64,000 bases of DNA from Desulfuromonadaceae bacterium (GTDB lineage: Bacteria; Desulfobacterota; Desulfuromonadia; Geobacterales; Pseudopelobacteraceae), in the NCBI GenBank assembly GCA_028681335.1, contig JAQUIT010000004.1:212871-276870 (forward strand), in the 5' to 3' direction. The notes beneath the pieces were generated by a model. The model worked only from the letters and a program-made list of their open reading frames with translations. It did not search any database and was not told where the DNA came from. This document shows positions 51,292 to 61,428 of this stretch, one piece after another. How positions within the stretch are numbered: the first letter of the stretch is position 1; every line of letters begins with the position of its first letter. A program made the position numbers and the translations under genes.

Positions 51292-53376
51292 TCACGGTAC
51301 CGGTGTTTGCGGCATGGTGCCGGGTTCTGCCTTTTTATCTTTCAAATCTTCACTTCCGGCGTCAGGCACCTCTTCCGGACCTGCCCCCGGCTCCTGGGCG
51401 CCTGAATCAGGCAGTGCTAGTGGTGGAGACAATGGCTTGAGGTCAGCCCCGCCATGCTTGGGACAGTACTCGCTTGGTTCAGTCCCGGCAATATAGAATT
51501 CTTCACGCCTCTCAGGGCAGTCTGGAGTTGCCAGAAAACCTGTCTCGGGGTCTATGGTAACGGTAACGACCGTTTCGGGCCTGGTGAAATCAACTACAGG
51601 CCTGGACGCAACGGCTTTGCGCATGACCCGCTCCCAGATCGGAGCAGCCACAGCACCTCCGGTAAAACCTTTTCCGCCCGGCCGTGGTTTGTCATAACCG
51701 ACCCAGACACCGGTTATGATCTGTGGCGTGTAGCCAACAAACCAGGCATCCCGGTAGTCATCAGTGGTACCGGTCTTCCCGGCTGACGGCCGTTCCTGAC
51801 TGAACTTCCTGAGACTCTTGGCGGTACCGTACGTCATGACGTCTTTCAGCATCTGGGTCGTGACAAAAGCCGTGGTGGGAGAAAGAACGGGGGTGACGAC
51901 AGGAGGGTTTTCACTCCAGCTGCCGCGCCTACGGTCGTACACCTTGATGATGGTTCTGGGCTCAGGGCGCATGCCACCTGTGGCCAGCGGGGCGTACGCC
52001 AGCACCAGATCATTCAGGGTTACTTCATCCGTTCCCAGGGCCAGGGAGAGACCATTCTCCGGCCGTAACGGCAGCCCCAATTTCCCGGCAAAATCCACAA
52101 AATACCCTACACCTACGGCTTCCAGCAGCTTCACCGCAATGACGTTATTAGAGTAGGCCAGGGCCTTCCTGAGACTCAGCTCGCCGTAGACTTCCCGCCC
52201 GTAATTCAACGGCTTCCACATCTCATTGCCACCCCGGTTATAGGCTACCGGCGTATCATTCCAGATGCTTCCGGCAGTAAAACCTCTTTCAAGAGCCGCG
52301 GCATAGATCAGCGGTTTGATAGCCGAGCCGGGCTGACGTTTGGCAAAAAAAGCGCGGTTATAATTGTTCAGGGCGGCATCAACGCCACCCACAGCCGCGA
52401 GAACATCCCCTGTGAGCGTATCCAGACAGATAAGCGCGCCCTGCAGCCCGGGAGAAACCCGTTTGACCCCATCCTGCAAACTCTTTTCAGCATATTTTTG
52501 CAGGTTCAAGTCCAGCGCGGCAGTAACTTCCAGCCCCCCCTGTTCTATGATCGACGCTCCGTACCGTTCGACCAGCTTGCTCCGGACATGGTCCAGATAC
52601 TGCGGCGCCTGTTTGGGAGGCATAAAGGTAACACGCTGGCTGCGAAGCTTATCTTTTTGCCGGGAGGTGATCATCTTCAGGTCAACCATACGCCTGAGAA
52701 CCATATCCCGCCGCCCCGTGACGGCGGCCGTTTTTCCAAAAGGATTGTAACGTGCCGGATTTTTCTGCACGCCCGCCAACAGGGCGCATTCGGCTTCACC
52801 CAACTCTTCCGGGCTTTTATCGAAATAGAGCCTTGATGCCTGGGCAATCCCCCAGGCCCCGTTACCGTAATATATTTCATTGAAATACATCTCCAGGATC
52901 TGTTTTTTACTGTATTTCTCTTCAAAGTCCATTGCCATGCGGGCTTCCTCGAACTTTCGTTCGATGGTTTTCACCCCGGACAGATACTTATTCTTGATCA
53001 GCTGCTGGGTGATGGTCGATCCCCCCTCGGCCATGCGACCTTTAACCACATCCTTGACAAGAGCCCGGGCGATACCGCGAAGATCAATCCCGCCATGCTC
53101 ATAAAATCGGGCGTCTTCGACAGCCACTACAGCTTTTTGCAGAAACGACGGAATACGGTCGATTGAGACCCAGTATCTTTTTTCCGGCAGAATACGACCA
53201 ACAAAGCGCCCCCGGCTGTCAAAAACCTTGATGGAGGTATAGCCGGACGGCAGGGTGGGATAGGTGGCGAAATTATCCTGTGAGAGTGCCGAAGCTGCCT
53301 GACTCAAAACAAGTGACAGCACCAGAATGGTTGAATAAACATTTTTTTTACAGCGTAAAAAGCTTGGTAATTTCAA
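51292..53376 (-). CDS. Penicillin-binding protein 1A-type transglycosylase/transpeptidase
   Basis: A 694-residue class A PBP that polymerises and crosslinks peptidoglycan outside the inner membrane. An N-terminal hydrophobic anchor spans about residues 14-33. Transglycosylase (about 65-240): VVAVEDARFYEHGGIDLRGIARA with the catalytic Glu, GGSTITQQLIKNKYL and MYFNEIYYGNGAWGI. Transpeptidase: RQPGSAIKPLIYAAALE (SxxK), ALAYSNNVIAVKLLEA (SxN) and SAGKTGTTDDYRDAWFVGY (KTG). The tail after residue 620 is Pro/Glu/Gly-rich with CPERREEFYIAGTEPSEYCPKHG, the Cys-containing end common to this PBP1A branch. Full length. Confidence 0.93.
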   Translation of the reverse strand: MKLPSFLRCKKNVYSTILVLSLVLSQAASALSQDNFATYPTLPSGYTSIKVFDSRGRFVGRILPEKRYWVSIDRIPSFLQKAVVAVEDARFYEHGGIDLRGIARALVKDVVKGRMAEGGSTITQQLIKNKYLSGVKTIERKFEEARMAMDFEEKYSKKQILEMYFNEIYYGNGAWGIAQASRLYFDKSPEELGEAECALLAGVQKNPARYNPFGKTAAVTGRRDMVLRRMVDLKMITSRQKDKLRSQRVTFMPPKQAPQYLDHVRSKLVERYGASIIEQGGLEVTAALDLNLQKYAEKSLQDGVKRVSPGLQGALICLDTLTGDVLAAVGGVDAALNNYNRAFFAKRQPGSAIKPLIYAAALERGFTAGSIWNDTPVAYNRGGNEMWKPLNYGREVYGELSLRKALAYSNNVIAVKLLEAVGVGYFVDFAGKLGLPLRPENGLSLALGTDEVTLNDLVLAYAPLATGGMRPEPRTIIKVYDRRRGSWSENPPVVTPVLSPTTAFVTTQMLKDVMTYGTAKSLRKFSQERPSAGKTGTTDDYRDAWFVGYTPQIITGVWVGYDKPRPGGKGFTGGAVAAPIWERVMRKAVASRPVVDFTRPETVVTVTIDPETGFLATPDCPERREEFYIAGTEPSEYCPKHGGADLKPLSPPLALPDSGAQEPGAGPEEVPDAGSEDLKDKKAEPGTMPQTPVP

Positions 53377-53467
53377 AGTATTCTACGACTCCTTAAGAGA
53401 GATCAGGGGTTAGCCCGTCTCTTAATTTATAAACAGTCCGAACCTCTTGAAAAAGTCACCAAAAGTT

Positions 53468-53490
53468 CCCTCCCCCCTGGCGGGGGAGGG
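53468..53490. repeat. GC-rich palindrome, possible dispersed repeat
   Basis: CCCTCCCCC and GGGGGAGGG arms with a 5-nt loop lie between the PBP gene and tilS. The composition differs sharply from its surroundings. It may serve as a 3' structure for tilS, but it looks like a short interspersed palindrome; a genome-wide count is needed. Confidence 0.5.
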
Positions 53491-53530
53491 GGAGTCTAAT
53501 TCTAAGACTTTTGCAAGATCCTCATTTCTT

Positions 53531-54919
53531 TCATCCAATCCATGAAACACGAACTACAGTGGCGGCAGGTGTGACAACCCTGGTTGATTCAGAAGCACAC
53601 ACACCGGCAATCCAGATCAGATCATGAGCACAGAAGAGGAGTGGAATACGCCGTCGTGCGGATGCGGGTATCTTTCGGTCGATAAAAATATCCTTGACCT
53701 TCTTTGTGCCGCTCATGCCGAACGGCCTGATCCGGTCGCCGGGACGAAAGGTACGGACCAGCCAGGGGAACGGCGTCGTGGCAAGGTCGAAGCAGACGCT
53801 GCCGGAATCGGCCGGAAAAGATGCAGCGGTTGTCAGGTCAACCGTGATCGTGCCACCGGAGGGAAGCCTGTAACAGCCTTGTTCCGTAATCAGCAGTTCA
53901 AAACCGGTGCCTTGATCTTCCCCGACCGTAGACTTTAATACAATAAGATCATACTCCCGAACAGCTGTAACAGCCTGTGGCAGAGACAGCCTCGAGTTGG
54001 GTCGGTCGGAGTCAAGCATGTCGCAGAGCGCATCGATATGCCGCTGGCTGACACCCTCAAGGCTGCCGGTCAACTGTCTGAAGGCATGGCGCAGGACTCT
54101 TCGGCGCAGTGCACTGTTGAGGGTGCGGAGTTGTGCAACAGCGCAGACAATGCCATCATCCTCCACCCGGCACGCCACGGCAAAGGCTGCTTCTGTCAAC
54201 TCCACCAGCAGCTCTTCATCACCGCCGAGAACCGAAGCCGTTGCGGCGAGACATGAACGGATAGCCGGATTATACTCTTCCAGAAGCGGCAGCAGCTGGT
54301 GGCGAATGCGGTTGCGCAGATAAACCATATCGCTGTTGCTCGCATCATTGCGCCACTCAAGGCCGAGGTCACGAAGATACTGTTCGATGTCGGCACGGGA
54401 TATCTCCAGAAGCGGGCGAACATAACCGCGGCCATTCCGGAACGCCATTCCCGACAACCCGGTCATACCGGACCCGCGCAGGAGGCGCATCAGAACAGTT
54501 TCCGCCTGATCGTCGGCATGATGGGCAAGCACCACCGCTGCCGCGCCGAACTCCGTGCGAATCTCATCCAGAAACTGAATCCGCGCCCGCCGGCCGGCAT
54601 CCTCCAGGTTCATCCCGTTATCAGAGGCCATGCTTTTAACATCAACCCGCCTCACTTCGAAGTGAACATTGTAGCGGGCAGCCATCCCCCGGCAGAATTC
54701 CTGGTCTGCATCAGCTTCCGCACCGCGCAGACAGTGATTCAGGTGAGCGACGATCAGGTTGAGATTATAGCCAGGAAGTCTGGCCAGCAGGTCCAGCAGA
54801 GCGGTCGAGTCGGCCCCTCCGGAAATGGCCACGACAAGAGTGTCACCCGGCCTGAAAAGGCGCTGCAGCGAGATAGTCCGCTCTACGCTGTGTATGAGTG
54901 CAGTGCTAGGGGAGGTCAT
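53531..54919 (-). CDS. tilS: tRNA(Ile)-lysidine synthetase
   Basis: A 462-residue enzyme that attaches lysine to C34 of tRNA-Ile(CAU), changing it to read AUA. The ATP PP-loop is VVAISGGADSTALLDLLARL, then HLNHCLRGAEADADQEFC, VLAHHADDQAETVLMRLLRG and FRNGRGYVRPLLEISR. The C-terminal TilS domain has RTFRPGDRIRPFGMSGTKKVKDIFIDRKIP. The start was set at the ATG at 54919 (TSPSTALIHSVERTI); a TTG 22 codons upstream would overlap the preceding gene. tilS often lies next to ftsH, but here they are 7 kb apart. Confidence 0.94.
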   Translation of the reverse strand: MTSPSTALIHSVERTISLQRLFRPGDTLVVAISGGADSTALLDLLARLPGYNLNLIVAHLNHCLRGAEADADQEFCRGMAARYNVHFEVRRVDVKSMASDNGMNLEDAGRRARIQFLDEIRTEFGAAAVVLAHHADDQAETVLMRLLRGSGMTGLSGMAFRNGRGYVRPLLEISRADIEQYLRDLGLEWRNDASNSDMVYLRNRIRHQLLPLLEEYNPAIRSCLAATASVLGGDEELLVELTEAAFAVACRVEDDGIVCAVAQLRTLNSALRRRVLRHAFRQLTGSLEGVSQRHIDALCDMLDSDRPNSRLSLPQAVTAVREYDLIVLKSTVGEDQGTGFELLITEQGCYRLPSGGTITVDLTTAASFPADSGSVCFDLATTPFPWLVRTFRPGDRIRPFGMSGTKKVKDIFIDRKIPASARRRIPLLFCAHDLIWIAGVCASESTRVVTPAATVVRVSWIG

Positions 54920-54968
54920 GTTCTTCGTGCGAAGCTGAAGGTGGGGATATCTGCCTGACGCAAGAGTG

Positions 54969-55316
54969 TCACTTCTTCGTTCCAAACAGCACGCTCAGTA
55001 CAAAGCTGAACAAGCTGTAGAGAAATGCGGCAACAAACGCGGAGCCAAAGCCGGCAACGTGGAATCCCGGCACCAGGTTCGAAGCCAGATAAAATATCGC
55101 GGCGTTGATTACGAAGGTAAAAAGACCAAGAGTCAGCAGGTTGACCGGCAGGGTCAGGAGGACAACAATCGGTTTCAGAAAAACGTTCAGCAGGCCGATG
55201 ACCAGCGTCGCCAAAAGCAGGTGCTGAAAGCGGTCAATTTGAATACCGGGGATCAGTTTCATCACAAAAAAGAGGGCAAAAGAGTTGAGCGCCCATTTCA
55301 GTACGAGTCGTGTCAT
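54969..55316 (-). CDS. Phage holin family 4 membrane protein (YvlD-like)
   Basis: A 115-residue integral membrane protein with three or four hydrophobic segments: LVLKWALNSFALFFVMKLIPG, LLATLVIGLLNVFLKPIVVLLTLPV, GLFTFVINAAIFYLASNLVPGF and FGSAFVAAFLYSLFSFVLSVLF. The spacing and the NVFLKPI and TLPVNLLTLGLFTFVINA segments match the DUF360/YvlD family, widespread small membrane proteins of unknown role; the holin name is historical and does not imply a prophage. It lies 12 nt after corA. Confidence 0.85.
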   Translation of the reverse strand: MTRLVLKWALNSFALFFVMKLIPGIQIDRFQHLLLATLVIGLLNVFLKPIVVLLTLPVNLLTLGLFTFVINAAIFYLASNLVPGFHVAGFGSAFVAAFLYSLFSFVLSVLFGTKK

Positions 55317-55328
55317 TGTAGCTCCAAT

Positions 55329-56405
55329 CTATAACCAGCGTTTCTTTCTGAAATACGCCACCATCAGCAGTGCAATGGCAATCATAACACCCCAGAGGAC
55401 GAAATAACCATTCTTCCACCCCAACTCCGGAAGATTTTTGAAGTTCATGCCGTAGACCCCCACCAGAAAGGTCAGTGGCATGAAGATCGTGCCGATCACG
55501 GTCAGAAACTTCATTACCTCGTTGGTGCGGTTACTGATGCTGGAAAGGTAGAGGTCAAGCATGCCGGAGAGCAGGTCACGGTAAGTTTCGACCGTATCGA
55601 TGACCTGGACGGTGTGATCGTAGACATCACGAAAATAAATGCGGGTGGCATCCTGCAACAGCTTGCTGTCACCCCGTTCCAGAAAGGAGATCGCTTCGCG
55701 CAGCGGCCAGACGGCCTTGCGCAGGAAGATAATCTCCTTTTTCATGCCGTTGATCCGGTGAAGTGACTTCTGATCGGGCATCAGAGCCAGTTCTTCCTCA
55801 ATATCAACGATCCGCTCACCGACCTCTTCAAGGATGCTGAAATAGCCGTCAACAATGGCATCGATCAGTGCATACGCCAGATAATCGGCCCCCATGCCGC
55901 GGATTTTGCCCTTGCTGTTCCTGATACGCTCACGGACCGGATCGAAAGCATCACCATTGATCCCCTCCTGGAAGGTAAAGAGGTAGTCCGGCCCGAGAAT
56001 AATGCTGAGCTGTTCCGAGCTGAAGTCCCCCCCTGCCACCGGGCGGAGCATTTTCAGTACGATGAAGAGGTAGTCGTCGTAATCCTCAATTTTCGGGCGC
56101 TGCACGGTGTTGACGATATCTTCCAGGACCAGCGGATGAAATGTGTGCTTTTCGCCGAGGGCGCGTATCAACTCGACGTCATGCACCCCCTCGACGTTAA
56201 CCCACAACACATCACTTCTTTTGAACTGATGCTGCAGATACTGGTCAACCTGCTGGAATTGGTGTTCCTCAGCCCCTTCAGAAGTATAGCCGATGACGGA
56301 TATCTGAACCGCTTCATCCGATCCATCGCCGATATGCACCAGTGACCCTGGCGGCAGCCCGCTCTTGACAGAGCGTTTTTTATGAAAGCGTGAGCTGTTG
56401 CGCAT
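55329..56405 (-). CDS. corA: Magnesium/cobalt transporter CorA
   Basis: A 358-residue CorA channel subunit (pentamer in the inner membrane). A large soluble N-terminal funnel domain (residues 1-295, VLWVNVEGVHDVELIRALGEKHTFHPLVLEDI) is followed by two C-terminal membrane helices. Between them is the signature YGMNFKNLPELGWKNGY (GMN). The gene ends with a basic KKRWL, as expected for the cytoplasmic C-terminus. Its ATG overlaps the stop of the upstream phosphofructokinase by one base. Confidence 0.95.
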   Translation of the reverse strand: MRNSSRFHKKRSVKSGLPPGSLVHIGDGSDEAVQISVIGYTSEGAEEHQFQQVDQYLQHQFKRSDVLWVNVEGVHDVELIRALGEKHTFHPLVLEDIVNTVQRPKIEDYDDYLFIVLKMLRPVAGGDFSSEQLSIILGPDYLFTFQEGINGDAFDPVRERIRNSKGKIRGMGADYLAYALIDAIVDGYFSILEEVGERIVDIEEELALMPDQKSLHRINGMKKEIIFLRKAVWPLREAISFLERGDSKLLQDATRIYFRDVYDHTVQVIDTVETYRDLLSGMLDLYLSSISNRTNEVMKFLTVIGTIFMPLTFLVGVYGMNFKNLPELGWKNGYFVLWGVMIAIALLMVAYFRKKRWL

Positions 56406-57367
56406 TAAATACCAAGGATTTCTGCCATATGCAGCAGGTCGTCGTTCAGTTTTTTCTGGCCGCTATTGACGACCATCCCCAGCAGCGTCGTGGTAAGTGT
56501 ATTGGCTGACAACCCTACCATGACACCTTTAGTACCGGAGAGCAGCAGTTCCACAGACTTCATGCCGAAGCGGCTTCCCAGCAGGCGATCAAAGACCGAT
56601 GGCGCACCGCCCCGCTGATAATGCCCCAGCACCGTTACCCGGGTTTCAAAACCGACGGCATTTTTGATCCCTTCGGCGACTTCCTGGGCATGTCCAGCCC
56701 CCTCCGCCATGATGATCAGCGCATTGGTGCGCCCCTCATCGTAGCGCTGACGCAACTGGTGGCACATTTCACCAAGGTCGAGCTCCACCTCCGGCACGAT
56801 GGCAAATTCGGCACCGGTCGCGATAGCGGCGGTCGAGGCCAGATAGCCGGAATTGCGCCCCATGACCTCGACGATAAAGGCCCGGTCGTGGGAACTGGCG
56901 GTATCCTTGATGCAGTCAACGGCGTAGATAATGTTATTGAGAGCGGTATCAACACCCAGCGCCATATCGGTGTAGGCGATGTCATTATCGATGCTGGCCG
57001 GGATGCCGATCACCGGGAAGCCCAACTTGTCCAGCGCCAGTGCGCCGTTCAGAGAGCCATCACCGCCGATAACAATCAGCCCGTCCACCTGAGCCTCAAG
57101 GAGATTGTCCAGCGCCTTCCTGCGCCCCTCTTCGGTACGGAACTCTGCCGAGCGGGCCGATTGCAGAAAGGTACCGCCTCGTTGCAATGTACCTGATACC
57201 GCCTGTGAATTAAGGACGATATAATCATTTTTGAGCAGGCCGGCATAGCCTTTACGGAAGCCGATCATCTCGACATTATTCGCTATGGCGGTTCTGGCTG
57301 CCGCACGGATCGTGGCGTTCATGCCGGAGCAGTCACCACCGCTGGTCAGGATTGCAAGTCGTTTCAT
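56405..57367 (-). CDS. pfkA: ATP-dependent 6-phosphofructokinase
   Basis: A 320-residue PfkA with the classical bacterial length. Motifs: ILTSGGDCSGMNATIRAAAR, VSGTLQRGGTFLQSARS, VIGGDGSLNGAL (Gly at position 104, ATP type), IPASIDNDI, VEVMGRNSGYLA and VLGHYQRGGAPS. The segment IPGTIDND of E. coli reads IPASIDND here, with Ala and Ser next to the catalytic Asp127 equivalent. Catalyses the committed step of glycolysis. Coupled to corA; rarA and glgP lie upstream on the same strand. Confidence 0.93.
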   Translation of the reverse strand: MKRLAILTSGGDCSGMNATIRAAARTAIANNVEMIGFRKGYAGLLKNDYIVLNSQAVSGTLQRGGTFLQSARSAEFRTEEGRRKALDNLLEAQVDGLIVIGGDGSLNGALALDKLGFPVIGIPASIDNDIAYTDMALGVDTALNNIIYAVDCIKDTASSHDRAFIVEVMGRNSGYLASTAAIATGAEFAIVPEVELDLGEMCHQLRQRYDEGRTNALIIMAEGAGHAQEVAEGIKNAVGFETRVTVLGHYQRGGAPSVFDRLLGSRFGMKSVELLLSGTKGVMVGLSANTLTTTLLGMVVNSGQKKLNDDLLHMAEILGI

Positions 57368-57476
57368 AGTGTATCCTCTGGTAAATTGGAATATCGGTAT
57401 CTGTTTTCAGGTAGTAATGCCCTGCAGCTGAAACGAAGGAGTGCCACAGGAATATATATATCAACAAGCGTAGGGT

Positions 57477-58823
57477 TTACGCCCTACCCTTCCTGCTTTT
57501 GAGCCACTCCATCCGCTCCACTATACTCTTTTCATAGCCATGCCCCTTTGGCTCGTAAAACGTTCGCCCGGCAAGTTTATCCGGCAGGCACTCCTGACCG
57601 GCATACCCATCTTCATAGTCATGGGCATACTGGTACCCCTTGCCGTACCCCTGTTCCTTCATCAGCTTGGTGGGGGCGTTGCGAATATGCAGCGGAACCG
57701 GCAGTGCGCCGCTTTTCCGAACTTCCGCCAAGGCGGAGTTGATGCCCGCGTATGCTGCGTTTGATTTCGGAGCGGTGGCCAGATAGGTGACCGCCTGCCC
57801 CAGGATGATGCGTCCTTCCGGCATGCCGATAACCTGAAAAGCCTGCAGCGCCGCAACAGCGACCTGAAGGGCACGCGGATCGGCATTGCCGATATCTTCC
57901 GCAGCCATGATCATCATGCGTCGCAGGATAAAGATCGGATCCTCTCCCGCCTCCAGCATCCGCGCCAGCCAGTACAGTGCGGCATCCGGGGCGCTGCCGC
58001 GAAGGGATTTGATAAAAGCCGAAATGACGTTGTAATGTTCCTCGCCCCCCTTGTCGTAGAGAAGCGCCTTTTTCTGCAGCGCTTCCTGGGCGGTTTCGAG
58101 GGTTATATTGCTATCCTGCGCCAGACCGGCTGCAATTTCCAGCGTATTCAGCGCCGTGCGGGCATCGCCGTCGGCCTGAGAGGCGAGAAAATCCAATGCA
58201 TCATCGTGTACCGACAGGGCAAGACGGCCGAGTCCCCGTTCACAGTCGCCAAGAGCCTGTATCAGCAGGGTACGTATGGCCTCCGGTTCAAGCTGCTGCA
58301 GCGTCAGCACACGGCAGCGCGACAGGAGCGGCGCAATGACTTCAAAGGAGGGGTTCTCGGTCGTGGCACCGATGATGGTAACAACGCCTTTTTCGATGTA
58401 GGGGAGAAACGCATCCTGCTGCGATTTGTTAAAGCGGTGGATTTCATCGATGAACAGGACCGTGCGGATACCGCGGACCGCGTAACGCTCGGCTTCACGA
58501 AAAACCTCGCGGATCTCTTTCACGCCGGAGAGGATCGCGGAAAAGAAGATGAAGTGCGATTTTGTTTCGGCGGCAATAATATGGGCCAGCGTGGTTTTAC
58601 CGCAGCCGGGTGGGCCCCAGAGTATCAGCGAGGCGAGTGAGTCGGTTTCAATCATGCGCCGCAGGATGCGCCCTTCACCAACCAGATGTTCCTGCCCTGA
58701 AAACTCGGCAACGGAGCGCGGGCGCATACGTTCGGCTAGCGGCGCGTGCGGAGAGACTCCAGGTACGGTATGCGCTCCGCTGTCCTGCTCCCAGAGATCA
58801 GCAGTATTCATGTTCGATGGCAT
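57477..58823 (-). CDS. rarA: Replication-associated recombination protein A (MgsA/RarA AAA+ ATPase)
   Basis: A 448-residue AAA+ clamp-loader relative that acts at stalled replication forks. Motifs: PRSVAEFSGQEHLVGEGRIL, Walker A LWGPPGCGKTTLAHII, Walker B TVLFIDEIHRFNKSQQDAFL, sensor 1 IIGATTENPSFEV and the C-terminal MgsA-type domain (SLRGSAPDAALYWLARMLEAGEDPIFILRR, GYQYAHDYEDGY). The start could be either of two ATGs four codons apart; AAGGG lies near both. It begins 3 nt after the glgP stop. Confidence 0.94.
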   Translation of the reverse strand: MPSNMNTADLWEQDSGAHTVPGVSPHAPLAERMRPRSVAEFSGQEHLVGEGRILRRMIETDSLASLILWGPPGCGKTTLAHIIAAETKSHFIFFSAILSGVKEIREVFREAERYAVRGIRTVLFIDEIHRFNKSQQDAFLPYIEKGVVTIIGATTENPSFEVIAPLLSRCRVLTLQQLEPEAIRTLLIQALGDCERGLGRLALSVHDDALDFLASQADGDARTALNTLEIAAGLAQDSNITLETAQEALQKKALLYDKGGEEHYNVISAFIKSLRGSAPDAALYWLARMLEAGEDPIFILRRMMIMAAEDIGNADPRALQVAVAALQAFQVIGMPEGRIILGQAVTYLATAPKSNAAYAGINSALAEVRKSGALPVPLHIRNAPTKLMKEQGYGKGYQYAHDYEDGYAGQECLPDKLAGRTFYEPKGHGYEKSIVERMEWLKSRKGRA

Positions 58824-58826
58824 CCC

Positions 58827-61319
58827 TTAGTGCAGATCACGCCGACTGTGGCGGCTCACTTTTTCCGGCTTGATGTTCCAAATGTCACGGGCGTACTCGG
58901 CAATGGTGCGATCACTGGAAAACTTGCCCATGCCGGCGGTATTGAGAATTGAGGTGCGTGCCCACTCGTGCGGGCGCTGATACAGATTGTCCACCTCATC
59001 CTGGCAGGCGATATAGGAAGAATAATCTGCCAGCAGCAGGTAATGATCGAGGCCAAGCAACGTATCGACAATCGGCTTGAACAGATTGCCGTCATTATCG
59101 GAAAAACTGCCGTCGCCGATCATGTTGATCGCCTGCTTCAGCTCCGGATTGCGGGAATAGTAATCATACGGCTGGTAGCCGGCCTTTTTCAGCCCGGTGA
59201 CTTGCTCGGCGGTCAGGCCGAAAATGAAGATGTTATCACGGCCGACCTCTTCCATGATCTCGATGTTGGCCCCATCCAGAGTGCCAATCGTCAGTGCTCC
59301 GTTCAAAGCATACTTCATGTTTCCGGTGCCGGACGCCTCGGTACCCGCCGTAGAAATCTGCTCGGAAAGGTCGGAGGCCGGGAAGATCATTTCGGCAAGG
59401 GTTACATTGTAATTGCCGAGAAAGACCACCTTCAGCAACTTATTGGTCGCAGGGTCGTTATTAACGACCGCAGCGACCGAATTGATCAGCTTGATGATCA
59501 GCTTGGCCATATAATACGAAGGGGCCGCCTTACCACCGAAGATGACGGTACGCGGGGCAAAATCCCCCCCGGGGTGAGCTTTGATACGGTTATAGCGGGT
59601 AATGACGTGCAGTACGTTCAGCAACTGACGTTTATACTCGTGGATACGCTTCGTCTGGCAGTCAAACATCGAATCAGGTGATACCGTAACCCCTTCATGC
59701 TCAAGAATGTAATCGGCCAACCTCTGCTTGTTGGCCCGTTTGACCTCAATCCACTGCTGCCGGAAACCGGCGTCTTCGGCCAATGGGACCAGCTGCTTCA
59801 ATTCATCCAGGTTGGTCACCCAGCCGGTTCCGATCCGGGACGAAATGAGGTCGGCCAGCCAGCGGTTACAATACTTCAGCCAGCGCCGCTGGGTGATACC
59901 GTTGGTCTTGTTGTTGAAACGCTCCGGCCAGAGCTCATAGAAATCATGGAACAGATCATCTTTCAGAATTTCACTATGCAGGGCCGAAACGCCGTTGATC
60001 GAATGGCTGCCGACAATGGCCAGATGTGCCATACGCACACTCCGTTCGCCATCCTCACCGATAATGGACATCCTCCGCAATCGGTCATTATCACCAGGGA
60101 AACGGGCGATAATCTGCTGGATAAATATTTCATTAATACGGTAAATGATCTGCAGGTGGCGCGGCAAAACCCGCTCCATCATCTCCACCGGCCACTTTTC
60201 AAGCGCTTCCGGGAGGATCGTATGGTTGGTATAGGCAAAGGTATTAAAGATAATTTCCCAGGCATCGTCCCAGCTGAGCTGCTTGTCATCAAGCAGAATT
60301 CGCATCAGCTCAGGGATAGCCAGGGTCGGATGCGTATCGTTCAGCTGGATCGCCACCTTTTCCGGCAATTGTGCAAGGTTTTCGTGTTTTTTGGCAAAGC
60401 GGTAGAAAATATCCTGCACTGTGGCGGAAGAGAGGAAATACTCCTGGCGTAGACGCAGCTCCTTCCCCTCGGCCATATGGTCGGCCGGATAGAGCACTTT
60501 GGAAATATTTTCTGTGCGCATCTTGGATTCGACGGCACCGATGTAGTTTCCCTGGTTAAACGAGCCGAGTTCAAAATCACGGGTCGACTTGGCACTCCAG
60601 AGCCTCATGGTGTTCACGGTCTCATTGCCGTAGCCGGGAACCGGAAAATCATAGGCCAGCGCCATGACATCGGTGGTATCAACCCAGTTATAGCGGGTCT
60701 CTCCACGCTCATCGCGATAACTTTCAACCCGGCCATTAAACTTTATCTGGTGCAGATGCTCCTGGCGATCAAACTCCCACGGGTTGCCGTAACGCAGCCA
60801 GTTATCGGGAAACTCGGCCTGTGCGCCGTTGATGATCTTCTGATAAAACATGCCGAATTCGTAGCGGATACCATACCCGTACGCAGGCAGACTCATGGTC
60901 GCCATTGAATCGAGAAAACAGGCAGCCAGCCTCCCCAGACCACCGTTACCCAACCCGGCGTCCCACTCCTGTTCCTGCAACTCCTCAACATCAATCCCCA
61001 TCTGCTTGAGAGCGGTTTGCCACTCCTCCATGATACCCAGGTTGATCAGACTGTTGCCGAGCGTGCGCCCCATCAAAAATTCCATCGAAATATAGTAAAC
61101 CCGCTTGGCGTCGTTGATGTAATAGGACTGCTGGGTATCAAGCCAGCGATCAACCAGGACATCACGGACGGCATACGCCAGCGCCAGATAGAGGTCGGCC
61201 TTGGTGGCGGTGTACTTGTCTTTAACCAGAGTATATTGCAGATGACGGAGAAAAGAGCGCTGCAGATCTGCCGCAGTCGGTTTTTCAGCACAGGCCGAAG
61301 CCGGATAAACCGTTGTCAT
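58827..61319 (-). CDS. glgP: Glycogen/starch phosphorylase
   Basis: An 830-residue PLP-dependent phosphorylase that releases glucose 1-phosphate from glycogen. Motifs: [86 protein letters not shown], and the PLP Lys in [20 protein letters not shown]. Full length. The ATG at 61319 has GAAGGA 8 nt upstream and is preferred over an ATG three codons earlier. With two phosphofructokinases nearby, it points to glycogen use through glycolysis. Confidence 0.95.
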   Translation of the reverse strand: MTTVYPASACAEKPTAADLQRSFLRHLQYTLVKDKYTATKADLYLALAYAVRDVLVDRWLDTQQSYYINDAKRVYYISMEFLMGRTLGNSLINLGIMEEWQTALKQMGIDVEELQEQEWDAGLGNGGLGRLAACFLDSMATMSLPAYGYGIRYEFGMFYQKIINGAQAEFPDNWLRYGNPWEFDRQEHLHQIKFNGRVESYRDERGETRYNWVDTTDVMALAYDFPVPGYGNETVNTMRLWSAKSTRDFELGSFNQGNYIGAVESKMRTENISKVLYPADHMAEGKELRLRQEYFLSSATVQDIFYRFAKKHENLAQLPEKVAIQLNDTHPTLAIPELMRILLDDKQLSWDDAWEIIFNTFAYTNHTILPEALEKWPVEMMERVLPRHLQIIYRINEIFIQQIIARFPGDNDRLRRMSIIGEDGERSVRMAHLAIVGSHSINGVSALHSEILKDDLFHDFYELWPERFNNKTNGITQRRWLKYCNRWLADLISSRIGTGWVTNLDELKQLVPLAEDAGFRQQWIEVKRANKQRLADYILEHEGVTVSPDSMFDCQTKRIHEYKRQLLNVLHVITRYNRIKAHPGGDFAPRTVIFGGKAAPSYYMAKLIIKLINSVAAVVNNDPATNKLLKVVFLGNYNVTLAEMIFPASDLSEQISTAGTEASGTGNMKYALNGALTIGTLDGANIEIMEEVGRDNIFIFGLTAEQVTGLKKAGYQPYDYYSRNPELKQAINMIGDGSFSDNDGNLFKPIVDTLLGLDHYLLLADYSSYIACQDEVDNLYQRPHEWARTSILNTAGMGKFSSDRTIAEYARDIWNIKPEKVSRHSRRDLH

Positions 61320-61413
61320 AGCACACATCCTTCAAACGGAGGTAACGGACTAGGAACTATATATATCTCTTAAGCTTAATGCAAGGATGAGCATTCCATT
61401 TTAGCATAATCTC

Positions 61414-61422
61414 TGCTATAGT
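61414..61422 (+). promoter_or_regulatory. Extended -10 promoter of smpB
   Basis: TGCTATAGT is an extended -10 element (TGn plus TATAGT), ending 6 nt before the smpB ATG. Transcription would start at or within a base or two of that ATG. The -35 region is poor, as usual for extended -10 promoters. Confidence 0.55.
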
Positions 61423-61428
61423 AATCAT

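Noticed and set aside
54969..55316. Prophage signal from a holin-family gene
   Set aside because: The YvlD/holin 4 family is a common chromosomal membrane protein and no lysin, tail or integrase gene is nearby.
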